Assembly (NCBI RefSeq): GCF_009905375.1
Contig: NC_133657.1
Span: 47,311,134-47,375,133 of the forward strand
From: Apium graveolens
Lineage: Eukaryota > Streptophyta > Magnoliopsida > Apiales > Apiaceae
DNA length: 64,000 bases
Direction: 5' to 3'
Part shown: piece by piece, positions 47,801 to 58,995 of the stretch
Layout: every line of letters begins with the position of its first letter
Position numbering within the stretch: position 1 is the first letter of the stretch
Program-made: the position numbers and the translations under genes
The notes under the pieces: model-generated
Seen by the model: the letters and a program-made list of their open reading frames with translations, nothing else
The model's database searches: none
Told to the model about the DNA's origin: nothing

Positions 47801-49420
47801 TGGAGACTATTGTAGACTCTGTGCAGATTGATGAAACTTTTGGCACATATGTCTCCACAGTCTCAGAAAGAAATGGCAAGTGAGCCAACAAATCATCTAA
47901 AAGATGATGCTCACTTGCATGGATTTTTGGCTTCTCCAACAGAGTTAAAGATGGAGAATTTGGTTGAGATGTATGAATCATATCAACATCTAATGAGTGC
48001 GTGGTTGAATTTGGTGTTTGAGGTATTTCATTTTGTACAGATTTTGGCCGTGACTCCACATTTGTTAGAGACACATTAAATTGAATTTGAAATGGTGCAG
48101 TGACTGGGTCTTTAGTTCCATTTTTCACTGTGTGTGTGCCCTGTGCATCCCCAAGGGTTTTGGATTTCTTTTTTCTAGTGTAAGTTTGTGGTGAACTTGT
48201 GTCCCTACCCCTTTTGTTTTGTGCTCCTAGTTGAGAGCTTGTTTCAATAGTTATATCCTTTTGGGAGGATGAAATTAGAATTGAGCTTTTGTCCTTATTA
48301 ACAACCACAGTTTGTTGGGAATCTGTGGTGTGACTTGGCTTGGGTACACTCTGCTCATCTTCCTTATTCTTAGGGCTTCTTTGATTTCACCCTGTCCGTC
48401 ACCTTTCTTTCCCACCTTCACACTCCCCTCTTTTTGTTTAGTGGATTTTACAACTGGCATCTTTTGAGAGACACCAGAGGGGGCTTTCTTTGTTTTTGTT
48501 TTTGAAACTTTTGCTTTGGTAGCTTGGGTAGGCAACTGTTTTGTCATTGACACAGATGCCATTGCTACACTAGAAGGCAAAGAAATGTGTGAGGTTGGAA
48601 GAGTAGAGACAGTAGAAATTACCTCACTTACCAGAGGTGCCTCCATTATTGAAAAATAGAAGAGGGGCACCTCTTTGTGGTGGTCTGCTCTATTTAGATC
48701 TTCAATAATTCTTCTTTCTTGAACCCAACAATTCAGCTTGTTGGTTGGGTTCTCAATTATAATATTCTCAATGAGGTGGTTAGCAAGCATCATGAAAAAT
48801 CTAGCATAGTACACACTCTTACCTCTCTTATTGAGATCACCTAACTTATACCCTAACTCAAACAGGACTAAATCACTGAAATTGAAATACTTATCAGTAA
48901 CTAGCATGTAAAGCATATTAAGCATGGAGATATTAACAGAGTCAAAGTTGCTAATCTTACCAAAAAACACTTTAGTAACTACATCACACAAATAACTCCA
49001 TTCTTTCCTAAGACCCAACCTTCTAATTTCACTTAATTTAGAGGTAGTGAGTGCATAGCCCATGGAATTTAGCATGTTAACTATATCAGTGTCTGTTTGT
49101 GGAGTAGTGACTGTATTATTAGGAATCCTAAAACATGCCTTAAGAATATAACTATTAATATAGAATTGCTTACCTTTAAGTGTGAAAGTGTTTGTCTTAT
49201 CAGTTGAGTTGTACACTGCAGTTGTCCATATCTCCTCTACAACCTCATAGTAGATAGTGGGAGACTCTAGTATGGCATAGTTGAGTTTACAGCCTTTCAC
49301 AAAATCCATCATTTTATGGTAGTTACCAGACCGTCGAATCTCCTTGTTCACTAGAGCTGTGAAGTTGTTCTTCTCATAAATGAATCCAGTTTGAGACATG
49401 ATTTTGATGACTGGTGCCAT
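44845..49420 (-). pseudogene. Very long env-position ORF of copia C, broken
   Basis: From ATG 49420 (MAPVIKIMSQTGFIYEKNN) to the stop at 44845 the coding stretch is about 4.6 kb, or some 1500 codons, in at least five frame blocks. An ordered N-terminal domain of about 250 residues (VKGCKLNYAILESP, FRIPNN, VFFGKISNFDSVNIS, KRGKSVYYARFFMMLANHLIENI) is followed by a Ser/Thr/Pro-rich region (about 48300-47410). A helical, Gln-rich, coiled-coil-like region (about 46997-46605) and a Lys/Glu-rich region come next. A C-terminal domain (PLHRILQESQSVL, RRLVLKKIEELRS, LEFHIQLQNQIEENNRK) ends it. No clear signal peptide or transmembrane anchor is seen, so env is a name by position only. The length exceeds the 450-650 residues I recall for Sirevirus env-like proteins. 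Confidence 0.6.
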
Positions 49421-49532
49421 TGTTAGATATTGAAAATTGCAGAGAGAGAGAGAGTAATTGCTTTTGAGGAAGAGAGAAGTTAGAGCAGATGTATTGAGAA
49501 TGATAAAAGAAAAGTAATGAAAATGAATTTTG

Positions 49533-49540
49533 CTTTTATA
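49533..49540 (-). promoter_or_regulatory. TATA box upstream of copia C env-like ORF
   Basis: On the minus strand TATAAAAGC lies about 115 nt before the ATG at 49420. A leader with (CT)n (about 49441-49453) and a stretch ending tatctaaca precedes MAPV. The bases just upstream of the TATA are conserved in copia B. It is a likely internal promoter for the 3' ORF. Confidence 0.6.
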
Positions 49541-49715
49541 CTTTCTCAAAAATAAACTAACAAAAGTAATAAAGAACCAATCAAATTAGCCCAAAATAAC
49601 CGTTTAAATTAAAATAAACTGTCAAAATTCTATCAATCACCCGTCGAAATATACTTACAGAATGTAAGTAAACTCGATAGATGATGTTTAGAGAATTAAA
49701 GGTTATGATTTAGAC

Positions 49716-49839
49716 AACCCGACGGATGAGGATAAATCATATTATCCGTCGGGTTATTAAAATAACCCAGAAAAATAATTGATTTTTAGATATTCTATTC
49801 CGACGGATGATCAGACTCGATGGATAATGATCATCCGTC
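49716..49839. repeat. Two perfect 12-bp hairpins in copia C pol-env spacer
   Basis: Hairpin 1: AACCCGACGGAT and ATCCGTCGGGTT with a 16-nt loop (49716-49755). Hairpin 2: GACGGATGATCA and TGATCATCCGTC with a 14-nt loop (49802-49839). Both are built on the GACGGAT core. They lie 180-300 bp upstream of the TATA box and just after the pol stop. The remaining spacer (49421-49936) has no ORF. Confidence 0.9.
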
Positions 49840-49936
49840 AGGATGCAAATTTTGACTTAGCCAAAATTTCATCCAAAGTAGAAAAATCGATTAAATTCCT
49901 GGCTGCATTGCAACTTGTAAAAATATCCGAAATAAT

Positions 49937-52900
49937 TCAAGAATAATTAAGCATACCTAAATCACTTACTAACCCTGAAAAGGTGGATTCATCCAGTGGC
50001 TTGGTAAATATATCTGCAAGCTGTTTTTCATTTGGAATAAAGTGAAGTTCCATAATACCATTCATCACATGTTCCCTAATGAAATGGTACTTGATGTCTA
50101 TGTGCTTTGTTCTTGAATGCTGTACTGGATTCTCAGTAATGGAAATTGCACTTGTGTTATCACAGAAAATAAGAATTCTTTCCACTTGCAGACCATAGTC
50201 AAGCAACTAGTTTTTCATCTACAAAATCTGTGCACAACAACTGCCAGCAGCAATATATTCAGCTTCTGCTGTAGAAGTAGAAACTGAATTTTTCTTTTTA
50301 CTGAACCAGGACACTAGCTTGATTCCTAGAAATTGACAGGTTCCTGTTGTACCTTTTCTATCAATTCTACAACCTGCATAATCTGCATCTGAATAACCAG
50401 TTAGATCAAAACTACAATCTCTAGGATACCAAATGCCAAGTTTTGGTGTACCTTTGAGATGTCTGAAAATTCTCCTAATAGCAATTAAGTGAGATTCTCT
50501 AGGATCAGCTTGAAATCTAGCACAAAGACATGTAGCAAACATTAAATCTGGCCTACTAGCTGTTAAGTATATAAGTGAGCCAACCATGCCTCTATAACTT
50601 GTAATGTCCACAGACTTTTCAGTATTGTTTAATTCAAGTTTAGTTGCAGTGGCCATGGGAGTTTTTGCAGATATGTAATCCATTAGTTCAAACTTCTTTA
50701 AAAGATCATAAATGTATTTAATTTGACTAATGAATATTCCATCACTAACTTGCTTAACTTGTAAACCAAGAAAGTAAGTTAGTTCTCCCATCATGCTCAT
50801 TTCATACTTGTTTTGCATCAATTTGGCAAACTTTTTGCAAAGTTTTTCATCTGTAGAGCCAAAAATAATATCATCTACATAAATTTGAACAAGTATGTTA
50901 GAGCCATTAACATTTCTAAAGAATAAAGTTTTGTCTACAATACATCTAATAGAGTGATTATCTAAAAGAAACTTTGACAAAGTGTCATACCAGGCTCTAA
51001 GTGCTTGCTTCAATCCATAAAGTGCTTTCAGAAGATAATATACATAATCCGGTAGATTTCGATCTTCAAAACCAGGAGGCTGACTTACATAGACTTTCTC
51101 CTCCAAATCCCCATTCATAAAGGCACTTTTGACATCCATTTGATAGACTTTGAAATTGGCATATGCTGCATAGGCTCAGAAAATTCTGATGGCTTCTAAT
51201 CTTGCAACAGGAGCAAAGGTTTCATCAAAATCAATTCCCTCCTGTTGACAATAGCCCTAGCAACCAATCCAACTTTATTCCTTATAACTATGCCATTTTC
51301 ATCCATCTTGTTTCTGAATACCCACTTGGTGTCAATTGAATTTTTTCCTTTGGGCTTGGGTACCAGCTTCCAAACATTATTCCTTTCAAATTGGTTTAGA
51401 TCTTCCTGCATAGCTAAAATCCATTCAGGATCCAACAGAGCTTTTTCTACCTTCTTTGGTTCTTCCTTAGAAAGGAAGCTGTTGTACAGACATTCTTCTT
51501 GAGTTGTTTTCCTTGTCTGAACTCTAGAAGATGCATCACCAATAATTAGCTCATAGGGGTGATCTCTTGTCCATTTTCTCTATTTAGGTAGATTTGCTCT
51601 AGATGAAGAGGCCTCATTATTGTCTTGATGTGTGACTGAGTTTTGATTATTAGAAATTCCCCCTAAGTTTGTGAATCTTTGATTTGATAAAGGGGAGCTT
51701 TATGTGAGTGATCTACCTTGACTTTCAGCTTCTCTCAATGACCCGACGGATGATGCACTTTGTGTTCTGACGGATGAGGCCGGTTGTCTACCGACGGATA
51801 AGGCAGATGTCTCCCGACGGATGAAGCATTTTGTAAATTTATGGATGTTGAGTTATTAGCTTCATTAGTTGTAGATTTCTCTTCATTATCCTTAATTATA
51901 GTTTCTTGATCACTTTCATCATCACTGTCATCACTAACCATCTCCACATTATCAAATTTAAGGCTCTCATAGAAATCTCCATCTTGCAGTCCTTCAATCT
52001 TTTTGTCATCAAACACAACATGTATTGATTCCACAACAATGTTGGTTCTTAGATTGTAGACTATATATGCTTTTCCCACAGCATATCCAACATAAAATCC
52101 TTCATCTACTTTCGCATCAAACTTCCCATGTTGATCAGTTTGATTCTTCAAGATATAATATTTATAACCAAAGACATGAAGAAAATTTAGAGTTGGTTTC
52201 CTGTTCTTGAACAATTGGTAATGAGTCATGCACTTTGCTTGATTAACTAAAGAAATGTTTTGAGTGTAGTAGGCAGTGTTTACAGCTTCAGCCCAAAAAT
52301 ATGTTGGTAACTTTGATTCTTCAAGCATTGTCCTTGCAGCTTCAATTAGAGATCTGTTCTTTCTTTCCACTACCCCATTTTGTTGTGGAGTTCTTGCTAC
52401 AGAAAATTCATGCATAATCCCAATTTCTTCACAAAAAGATCTCATCACAGAATTCTTGAACTCAGTTCCATTATCACTCCTGATTCTTCTTACTTTAAAA
52501 TCTGGATGATTGTTGACTTGCCTTATGTGATTGATGATGATATCACTAACTTCATCTTTAGACTTTAGGAAATATGTCCAAAAGAACTTTGAGAAATCAT
52601 CCACAATTATCAGGAAAAATCTTTTCCTTGAGATGGACAACACATTGACTGGTCCAAACAAATCCATGTTTAACAATAGCAAAGGTTCTTCAATTGTTAA
52701 ATCAAGCTTCTTTCTGAATGATGCTTTAATTTTCTTTCCCTTTTGATAACCATTACACAGTCCATCTTTCGTAAACTCCACTTGAGGGATACCTCTAACC
52801 AGTTCTTTCTTTACAAGCTCATTCATGGTCTTGAAGTTTAAATGGGACAGTTTCTTGTGCCATAGCCAACTTTCATCTTGACTTGCTTTATTGAGAAGAC

Positions 52901-53287
52901 AAGTGACAGATCTTTATTTGATGAGTTGAAGTCAGCTAGATACACATTTCCTTTTCTCACTTCAGTGAGAACCACTTTGTTGCTTCTTTTGTTTGTCACA
53001 ACATAGGCTACTGAATTGAATGTTATTGTGTTTCCCTTATCACAAAGCTGGCTGATGCTCAACAGATTATGCTTGAGACCATCCACTAGGGCAACCTCTT
53101 CAATGATGACATTGTCTTTAGAAATCAAGCCATATCCCATAGTAAAACCCTTGTTGTCATCTCCAAAAGTAATACTTGGGCCAACTCTTTCCTTGAATCC
53201 AGTGAGGAGGGTAGAATCTCCAGTCATGTGCCTTGAGCACCCACTATCCAGATACCACAGATTCTTTCTGTTTCCCTGCACACACAA
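49937..53287 (-). pseudogene. pol: Copia C pol: protease, integrase, RT, RNase H
   Basis: The minus-strand order is: protease-like WYLDSGCSRHMTG (53287-52838), GAG-pre-integrase and integrase (52826-51735: IIVDDFSKF, RSDNGTEFK and VVERKNRS supply D, D and E), an integrase-RT linker with repeated HPS motifs, RT (DTKWVFRNK near 51330; [33 protein letters not shown]) and RNase H (YSDADYAGC, STAEAEYIAAGSC, DNTSAIS, ADIFTKPLD). Breaks: frameshifts near 52900, 51735 and 51250, and two TAG codons at about 50207-50218 before DYGLQ. The zinc finger has one Cys changed (CNGYQKGK). Catalytic residues survive. Confidence 0.9.
51738..51830. repeat. Four CCGACGGATGA-type repeats inside the integrase-RT linker of copia C
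   Basis: Copies occur at about 51742, 51768, 51792 and 51816, spaced 24-26 bp. They lie in the pol frame and encode repeats such as HPSG and YPSVD. Copia B has a matching copy at 41494 and diverged ones at 7320-7370. The same DNA motif is thus used both in coding and non-coding parts of the element. Confidence 0.75.
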
Positions 53288-53634
53288 AAATCAAATCAAG
53301 TTGATTTTGGTACCCAAGTTTCCTTGGGTCCTGCCTTGTTAGCTTTCTTCTTTGGTTTCTTAGGTTTAATCTCATTAGACTTGAGAATTTCTGATTCATT
53401 CTTAGTCATTTGAGTTGGACCTTTGAAACCAGTCATTTGAACAGAATTATCATGCATATTTTGATTGACAGGAAAAGGCATGCTATTTGCAAACATGTTA
53501 TTCCATTAAGGCATGCTAAATGGCATTTAAGGCATACTAAATGCATCATAATAAGGATTAGGTGCAAATGGCATAGTAGCAAATTGTGCATTCATATTTT
53601 GAGCAGACATAGCATTCATAGGCATGGAAGGCAT
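53288..53634 (-). pseudogene. gag: Copia C gag C-terminal tail, cut by LTR E
   Basis: Met/Pro/Asn/Gln-rich sequence (MPSMPMNAMSAQNMNAQF, then FANSMPFPVNQNMHDN) followed by a Lys-rich stretch (KPKKPKKKANKAGPKETWVPKST) that leads into the protease-like domain. Two stops interrupt it near 53505-53530. The capsid part is missing from the window. Confidence 0.7.
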
Positions 53635-54767
53635 TGTGGCGCCCTCCAAACCCGGGTCAGAAGTTTGGGGTCCACACACACACCTTATTTATAACCTGCT
53701 TATAACAATAATAAAGATGGTAATAATATGCAGTGACCCTACTTACCAACTACCATGGATCGCAACAGGTCAAAGTATGCACACAAGCCAAACACATCTA
53801 CTTATATTACAAACCGTTCAAATCCCAACCATTCAAACTCAAACTGAGTATTAAACATTATTACAAACTTTTACAAACTTAAGTTATTCCAAAAGAATCC
53901 TGCTAGCTTAACTCGATCAACTTGAACCCCTAGCTCTCGCGCTGGACTGGGGATCCTCGCTACCAACTTGTTCCTTTTTAACTAGAAAGAGTATAAACAA
54001 CATCGCACAAATGAGCTAACTAGCTCAGCAAGTCACAATGACAAAATTGAGAATAATGATCATCAGGTAAATATGGTTATGATATCAAGTGAACAATGGA
54101 TTATGATTTAGAATTGGATATTATATTTTCATCTTAAAAACCAAGGTTAGGCTGCTGATCAGTCACGCACTAACCCCGAGCAAAGCACACAACATTGCTC
54201 TAACTACTGGATCCAAGGCACACATTGGCCTAACTTGACCATTATATGGTCTGACCACGAATCTTGTCCACAATTTTATAAAAACAATCCAATTCTAGCA
54301 TAATAACAGAATAAGCAATAATAAACAATAAACAGAATCATTAACAACATTGGATGTTTCATACTGAAATGGTTTCAGAGTTCATGAGGATCAATATGGC
54401 ATTTTCAAAGCTTGGTTGTTGGGTAATGAAAGAATTGGATAACAAAGGAATCAACGTTTCAGGGTTTCAAGGATTTGGTTTTTCAAAGCATAAGATACAA
54501 TAGTTTGAGTATATGAGTAATTTGATTCAGTGTTTGGTATTTAGTTTGTATGTATTTGTGGAGTAGTATCATATATTTGTGGTTCATATTTGGGTATATG
54601 ACAATCAATGGTCTGGAAAGAATCAGGTTTACGGCTCAAGATCAAAGCATAAGATACAATGATTGAATGTACAAGTAATTCAGTTCAGTGTTTGGGATTT
54701 TGTTTATACGTATTTGTGGAGTAACATCGTATACTTGAGATTTGTGTTTAGGTATACAACAATCAAT
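53635..54767 (-). mobile_element. Tekay-like LTR fragment E
   Basis: The plus strand begins TGTGGCGCCCTCCAAACCCGG, cognate to the end of LTR D read on the same strand (TGTAACACCCCCAGATCCGG). The fragment is therefore the 3' end of an LTR on the minus strand, inserted in gag of copia C (ggcat precedes it). It runs 1133 bp and is then interrupted by LTR D at 54768. The remainder of E lies outside the window. It has no ORF of note and no H3-like exon in the part seen. Confidence 0.65.
54484..54767. repeat. Two imperfect about 125-bp repeats in LTR E
   Basis: Copy 1 (54484-54610) and copy 2 (54643-54767) both run from caaagcataagatacaat to atatgacaatcaat or tatacaacaatcaat, 159 bp apart. They are clearly diverged, so the duplication is old. 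Confidence 0.75.
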
Positions 54768-55073
54768 TGTAACACCCCCAGATCCGGGGTCGGGGATCCG
54801 GGTCATCACGGTCTTTCTTTCCACAATATCACTTCACTTAATTAATAATAATAACCTTATACTGTGACCCCACACTAACACACACCACAACCCGTTATAG
54901 TCTCAGAGATGAAATTTAAATAAGTACAAGTCTTTGAATCCACAATTTAAAAGTTATTACAACCCAAAATGATTACTTGATAAATTTACAGTTAATTGCC
55001 ATTATCTGCCACAAGTTATAATTATACATAATTGATTCTCAAAAGTAGATGGTCTGATCTACAATAGATCTAC

Positions 55074-55160
55074 CTCTGCAGCTATAGCAGCTACAACATC
55101 AACGGGAAGACGCGGAACGCTTCCCACGCGCTTGCGCTGGGTCTGCTGGAGTCTGGTCAT
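55074..55160 (-). other. H3-like exon 1 in LTR D
   Basis: ATG at 55160-55158, 29 codons, then GCAGAG before gtagat (donor GT at 55073-55072). The peptide starts TRLQQTQRKRVGSVPR after Met, so R2, K9 and the following G and PR are kept, while K4 is Q and S10 is R compared with H3 numbering. Length, frame and donor are conserved although the surrounding LTR has diverged. As a 3' LTR it lacks the second exon here. Confidence 0.55.
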
Positions 55161-56536
55161 CTTTCCTAACTGTTGTTGTGTGATGAAGAAATAAAGCAAG
55201 GGTGAGCAGCAAGCCCACCAAAATAATATGTATAATGATTTACAATATATGAGCCTACTCATAATACTCATGAAAGTCTTGGTCAAAAGAAATGAACCAA
55301 GTTTGATATCTTAATGCGATGAAGTCGCAAAATATTCAGTATATATACATATATACTTTTCAAAATATTGGAAGTCCTCTTCCATGCATAATATACACAA
55401 AGTCCCAGTGTATAACTGTATAAAAATATCGTTGCAAGGTGATCTCATATATCTAACCTTATCTCAACGTTTTTCTGAAAATCTTTGTCATGCATAAGAT
55501 AATCATTTACTAGATATAAGTTTAAAAGATGAGGTTACCAAATACCCCAATATACTTATATCTTTCCCAATACTACTTAAACTACCACCGTTCAAGTTAT
55601 AATCAGTTTCAAAATTTCATCACATAGATGAGACTACAAGACAAGATTTGAATAGATTCAATCTTTGAAATATTATTGAATGAAATAAAGTTACGAGATA
55701 CTTTATTTAGTCCCGATATATATATCCACATATATATATCTCTTAAACATTTCCTGGAACCTCTGTTATGTAAAGTATGAACAGAGTTTGAAACATCCAA
55801 TGAATTTTGGAAAGGAAAAGAATTTTGGCATAAACCAGATATCTTGCTGATCAGGCAAAGATACCCATAAGTAACCTTTTCTACTAGTAGATGGACGAAT
55901 TCCCCACTGGTCATCACCCTGGCCGCATTAGGACCTATGCTGGACTGCCACTCAGCCACTTATGCATTTGATGGACTCCCACTGAGCCACTTACACTATC
56001 ATGGACGCCCACTGAGCCCATGTTGCTTATGCCGACTCAATAGATGGACTTACTTCCCGAACGTTGGGTAAGTAATCAATTCATTTACCAAAACTGCAAC
56101 CTTGTTGCGAATATAAAATACACCACAGAGCCGGATTCCCCAGGTTTTGAACGAGTATTTAAATCCCCTTTAAAAGGAAGATCTTAAATATAAAAATGAG
56201 TTTTGGGATCCGCTCTAACTTTTAAAAATCATTTTGAAGACTCGAAAACACTTTAAAGAGTGTTTGGAGTAAAGCTGATTTAATGAAGTAAATCAGTCCC
56301 CAGAATATTTAGAAAATGACTGAATATTATTATTTAAATAATATTCCCATAAAGAATAATCTTTTATAAAAATAATTGAAGTAGAAGTTTTAAAACTTAT
56401 ACTTGAAACGAGTATTAAATAACCAAAGATATACTTATATGAAAGTATTATCTTTATTTGAATAATCGAAAATAAGTTTGATTATTAACACCTTATTCTT
56501 TAATAAAATAAAGAATATATTTCAGCAAATAATCAG

Positions 56537-56815
56537 AGTCATAGATCCTCAAATGAATATTCAAATAATATTCATTAAATAATATAAACTGAGTCATAAG
56601 CCTTCGAATGAATATTCAAATAATATTCAATAAATAATATAAAAGAGTCATAAGCCCTCGAATGAATATTCAAATAATATTCAGATAAATAAATTAAAGG
56701 AGTCATACGCCTTCGAATAATATTCCAAATAATATTCATTAATAAAGTAAAAGGAGTCATAAGTCCTCGAATGAATATTCAAAATAATATTCAATAATAA
56801 AATAAAGTTAAAGTT
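56537..56815. repeat. Five hairpin repeats in LTR D
   Basis: Five units with aatgaatatt...aatattcatt-type stems and a gagtcataag(c/t)cctcgaatg spacer, read on the plus strand. They are homologous to the three-unit array of LTR1-4, so unit number has changed between subfamilies. Confidence 0.8.
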
Positions 56816-58959
56816 ATCGAATAAACCTTATTCGATTAATAGTTTTAAAAACTATATCCATATATATATATATAAATAAATATATATATATATAATATAC
56901 TCGGGAACATCGACTCCCGGTTTAGAAATATGTTCACCTTTTATCCCCTATCCTAAGGGTATACGCAACTACTTGCTTATTTCTAGCATAGGTATTATGC
57001 AACTATAAGCATTGAAATCAACAGATAGATAACCAGATTACGAAACAGACATGCATATATACCATAATAGCATGCTCCAATATATCGCAAAATTTGCTAA
57101 TAATAATCATGCAATATCACAAGATAATGCATATACATATATTTACATCACAGCAACAGTATAACGGGTAGAAAACTTGCCTGAGCGACTGGGGGTTACG
57201 AATGGCTCGGGACGAGTCTGGTAACCTATAAACAACAAGTAAGTTGGAATTAAACCAAAATCACTTGTAAATCTATACTTTAACTAACTTAGACTCTAAC
57301 GCTTGTTTTGCGCTCACTGATTTGCTTAAGTCACTCGGGTACCCTCGGCTCCACCATTTTTAATAATTTAACCTTTACGAGTTTTAAAGCGATTCCTTCG
57401 CGAGTGTCTTACCAACTGCCTAACACACTTACCATAAATGTTTCATACATTAATTAACCATTTTTGGTCTCTAACCTATGTTTCAAAGTAAGGCGAGGGA
57501 AAAAGTTTCGTTCGCGAAACGCCGTTACTTGAAACGGTCGTTTCTCCTAAACCGTGCATCGGAATCGAACGATCTACATATCAAAACGAAGCTCGTAACA
57601 TGAGCTATCTAAACATGGCAGTGGTCATAATCTAGCAGGGGGTTCTCGGGTCATAATGCTATGCACAAAAACAGTCCAAAGAAAATCGGACGTTACGACG
57701 GCTATGTTTACGCGATTTCCCAAATTTAAACCATTCAAAAACCATCACAATTCAACCTCAAATCAATCATACAACCAACATCCATCCAAAACACATCATA
57801 ACAGCCCCAACCAATTCAAGTTTAACATTCATACTTATGCCTAAGCTTAACTTTAACCATACTTAAGTTCTTTTAATCAAAACAACAACATTTACCAATC
57901 CAACAACATCCCAAAACTCACTAATCTCTACATACACAACCATCAAGCCTCTCATGAACTAAAATACTCATATTATGCTCTTAACATTCAATAACAAAGC
58001 TTGGTTAAGAGATTATACCTTCCTTGAAGCTTTTTAACACAACATAAGAGCTTTGAATGCCTAAAGAACCTTGATCCTTGCTTGTATAACCTTAATCTTT
58101 CATAAAAATTCAAGAAAACTAAAGTTATTTCTTGAAGGTTACTATTCACCATCTTCTTCCTTGATTTATAGAAAAAGATTGGCTTGGAATTAGAAGCTTA
58201 AACTTATAGGAAGTATGTAACTATCCATGGGGAAGCTTAGATAATTACCTTGCTAAATAGTAAGTGGTGGAGCTTGGATCTTCAAATTTTAAGAAATGGG
58301 CTGAGAGCTAGCTTGGGAAGAAAGATATTTTTGTGTTTTGTTTGATGAAAATGAAATGATTTGCTTGGTTGGTTGATTTTTGTGTTGTTTTTGGTTAATG
58401 ACTTAATTAACCTTGATTTTGTGTGGTTATAATTCAACCACACTTCCTTCCCTTCTATTTCATGCTTGTGTCACCTTGCACATGTCATTATGCTCCCACT
58501 TGTCCACACCTTGTGGTTTGATGATGTCACAATCCCTGGCTTCTTGTACAAGCTTGTCTCTTGGTCACTTATTTGTTTTACGGTTCGCTTATCTTTCGTT
58601 CTCGTTTATCGTTTGAGGGATCATACCCGGGATCTTATTACTTAGGTTCCCTTAACCTTTCTCAATATATTATATTCCTTTTATGATCCTCTCCTATAAT
58701 CCTTTAATTTCAATCATTTTTATCCTGTTACCTTATACTCAATTCTCTCCGTATCTTGTGGATTTCCGGGAAAAATCAAAGTGTTCGGAATTGGATTCTG
58801 ACGATCTTTACATACACTTATATACCACATAGAGTACTAATAATATCCCATAAGATCAATAACAGAACCCCTACATAGCGTGGCATGAAAAGTTTTCTCG
58901 TTCAGCAAAAACACTATTCATAAGGGTTTCAAAATTTCTCAAAAATTGGGGTTATTACA

Positions 58960-58995
58960 GTCTCCCCTCCTTAAAAGGATTCCGTCCCGGAATCA
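58960..58995 (-). other. Polypurine tract and hairpin of element D
   Basis: On the minus strand aaggaggggagac precedes the LTR. The hairpin gattccgggacggaatc stands upstream, as in the array. Confidence 0.8.

Larger units (their letters stand above)
43564..53634 (-). mobile_element. Ty1/copia Sirevirus-like element C (lacks its 5' end in the window)
   Basis: On the minus strand: end of gag, protease, integrase, RT, RNase H, hairpin spacer, TATA box, very long env-position ORF, polypurine tract and a 1075-bp 3' LTR. The LTR ends exactly in the gag tail of copia B, with attct just before it. The gag of C is cut at 53634/53635 by LTR E. Long pol-to-LTR distance, the env-position ORF and the YVDD RT are typical of the Maximus/SIRE branch. 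Confidence 0.88.
54768..58959 (-). repeat. 3' LTR of element D (4192 bp)
   Basis: On the minus strand it starts TGTAATAACCCC after the polypurine tract and ends GGGGGTGTTACA. It carries all landmarks of the array LTR: five instead of three hairpin repeats, the 30-bp repeats, a TA microsatellite (about 56865-56895) and the H3-like exon with its splice donor. No other convincing ORF was found. Confidence 0.88.

Noticed and set aside
53635..53660. TGTGGCGCC at the start of LTR E as a TGGCGCC-type primer-binding site
   Set aside because: Its position at the very LTR terminus, its TG start and its similarity to the terminus of LTR D show that it is the LTR end.
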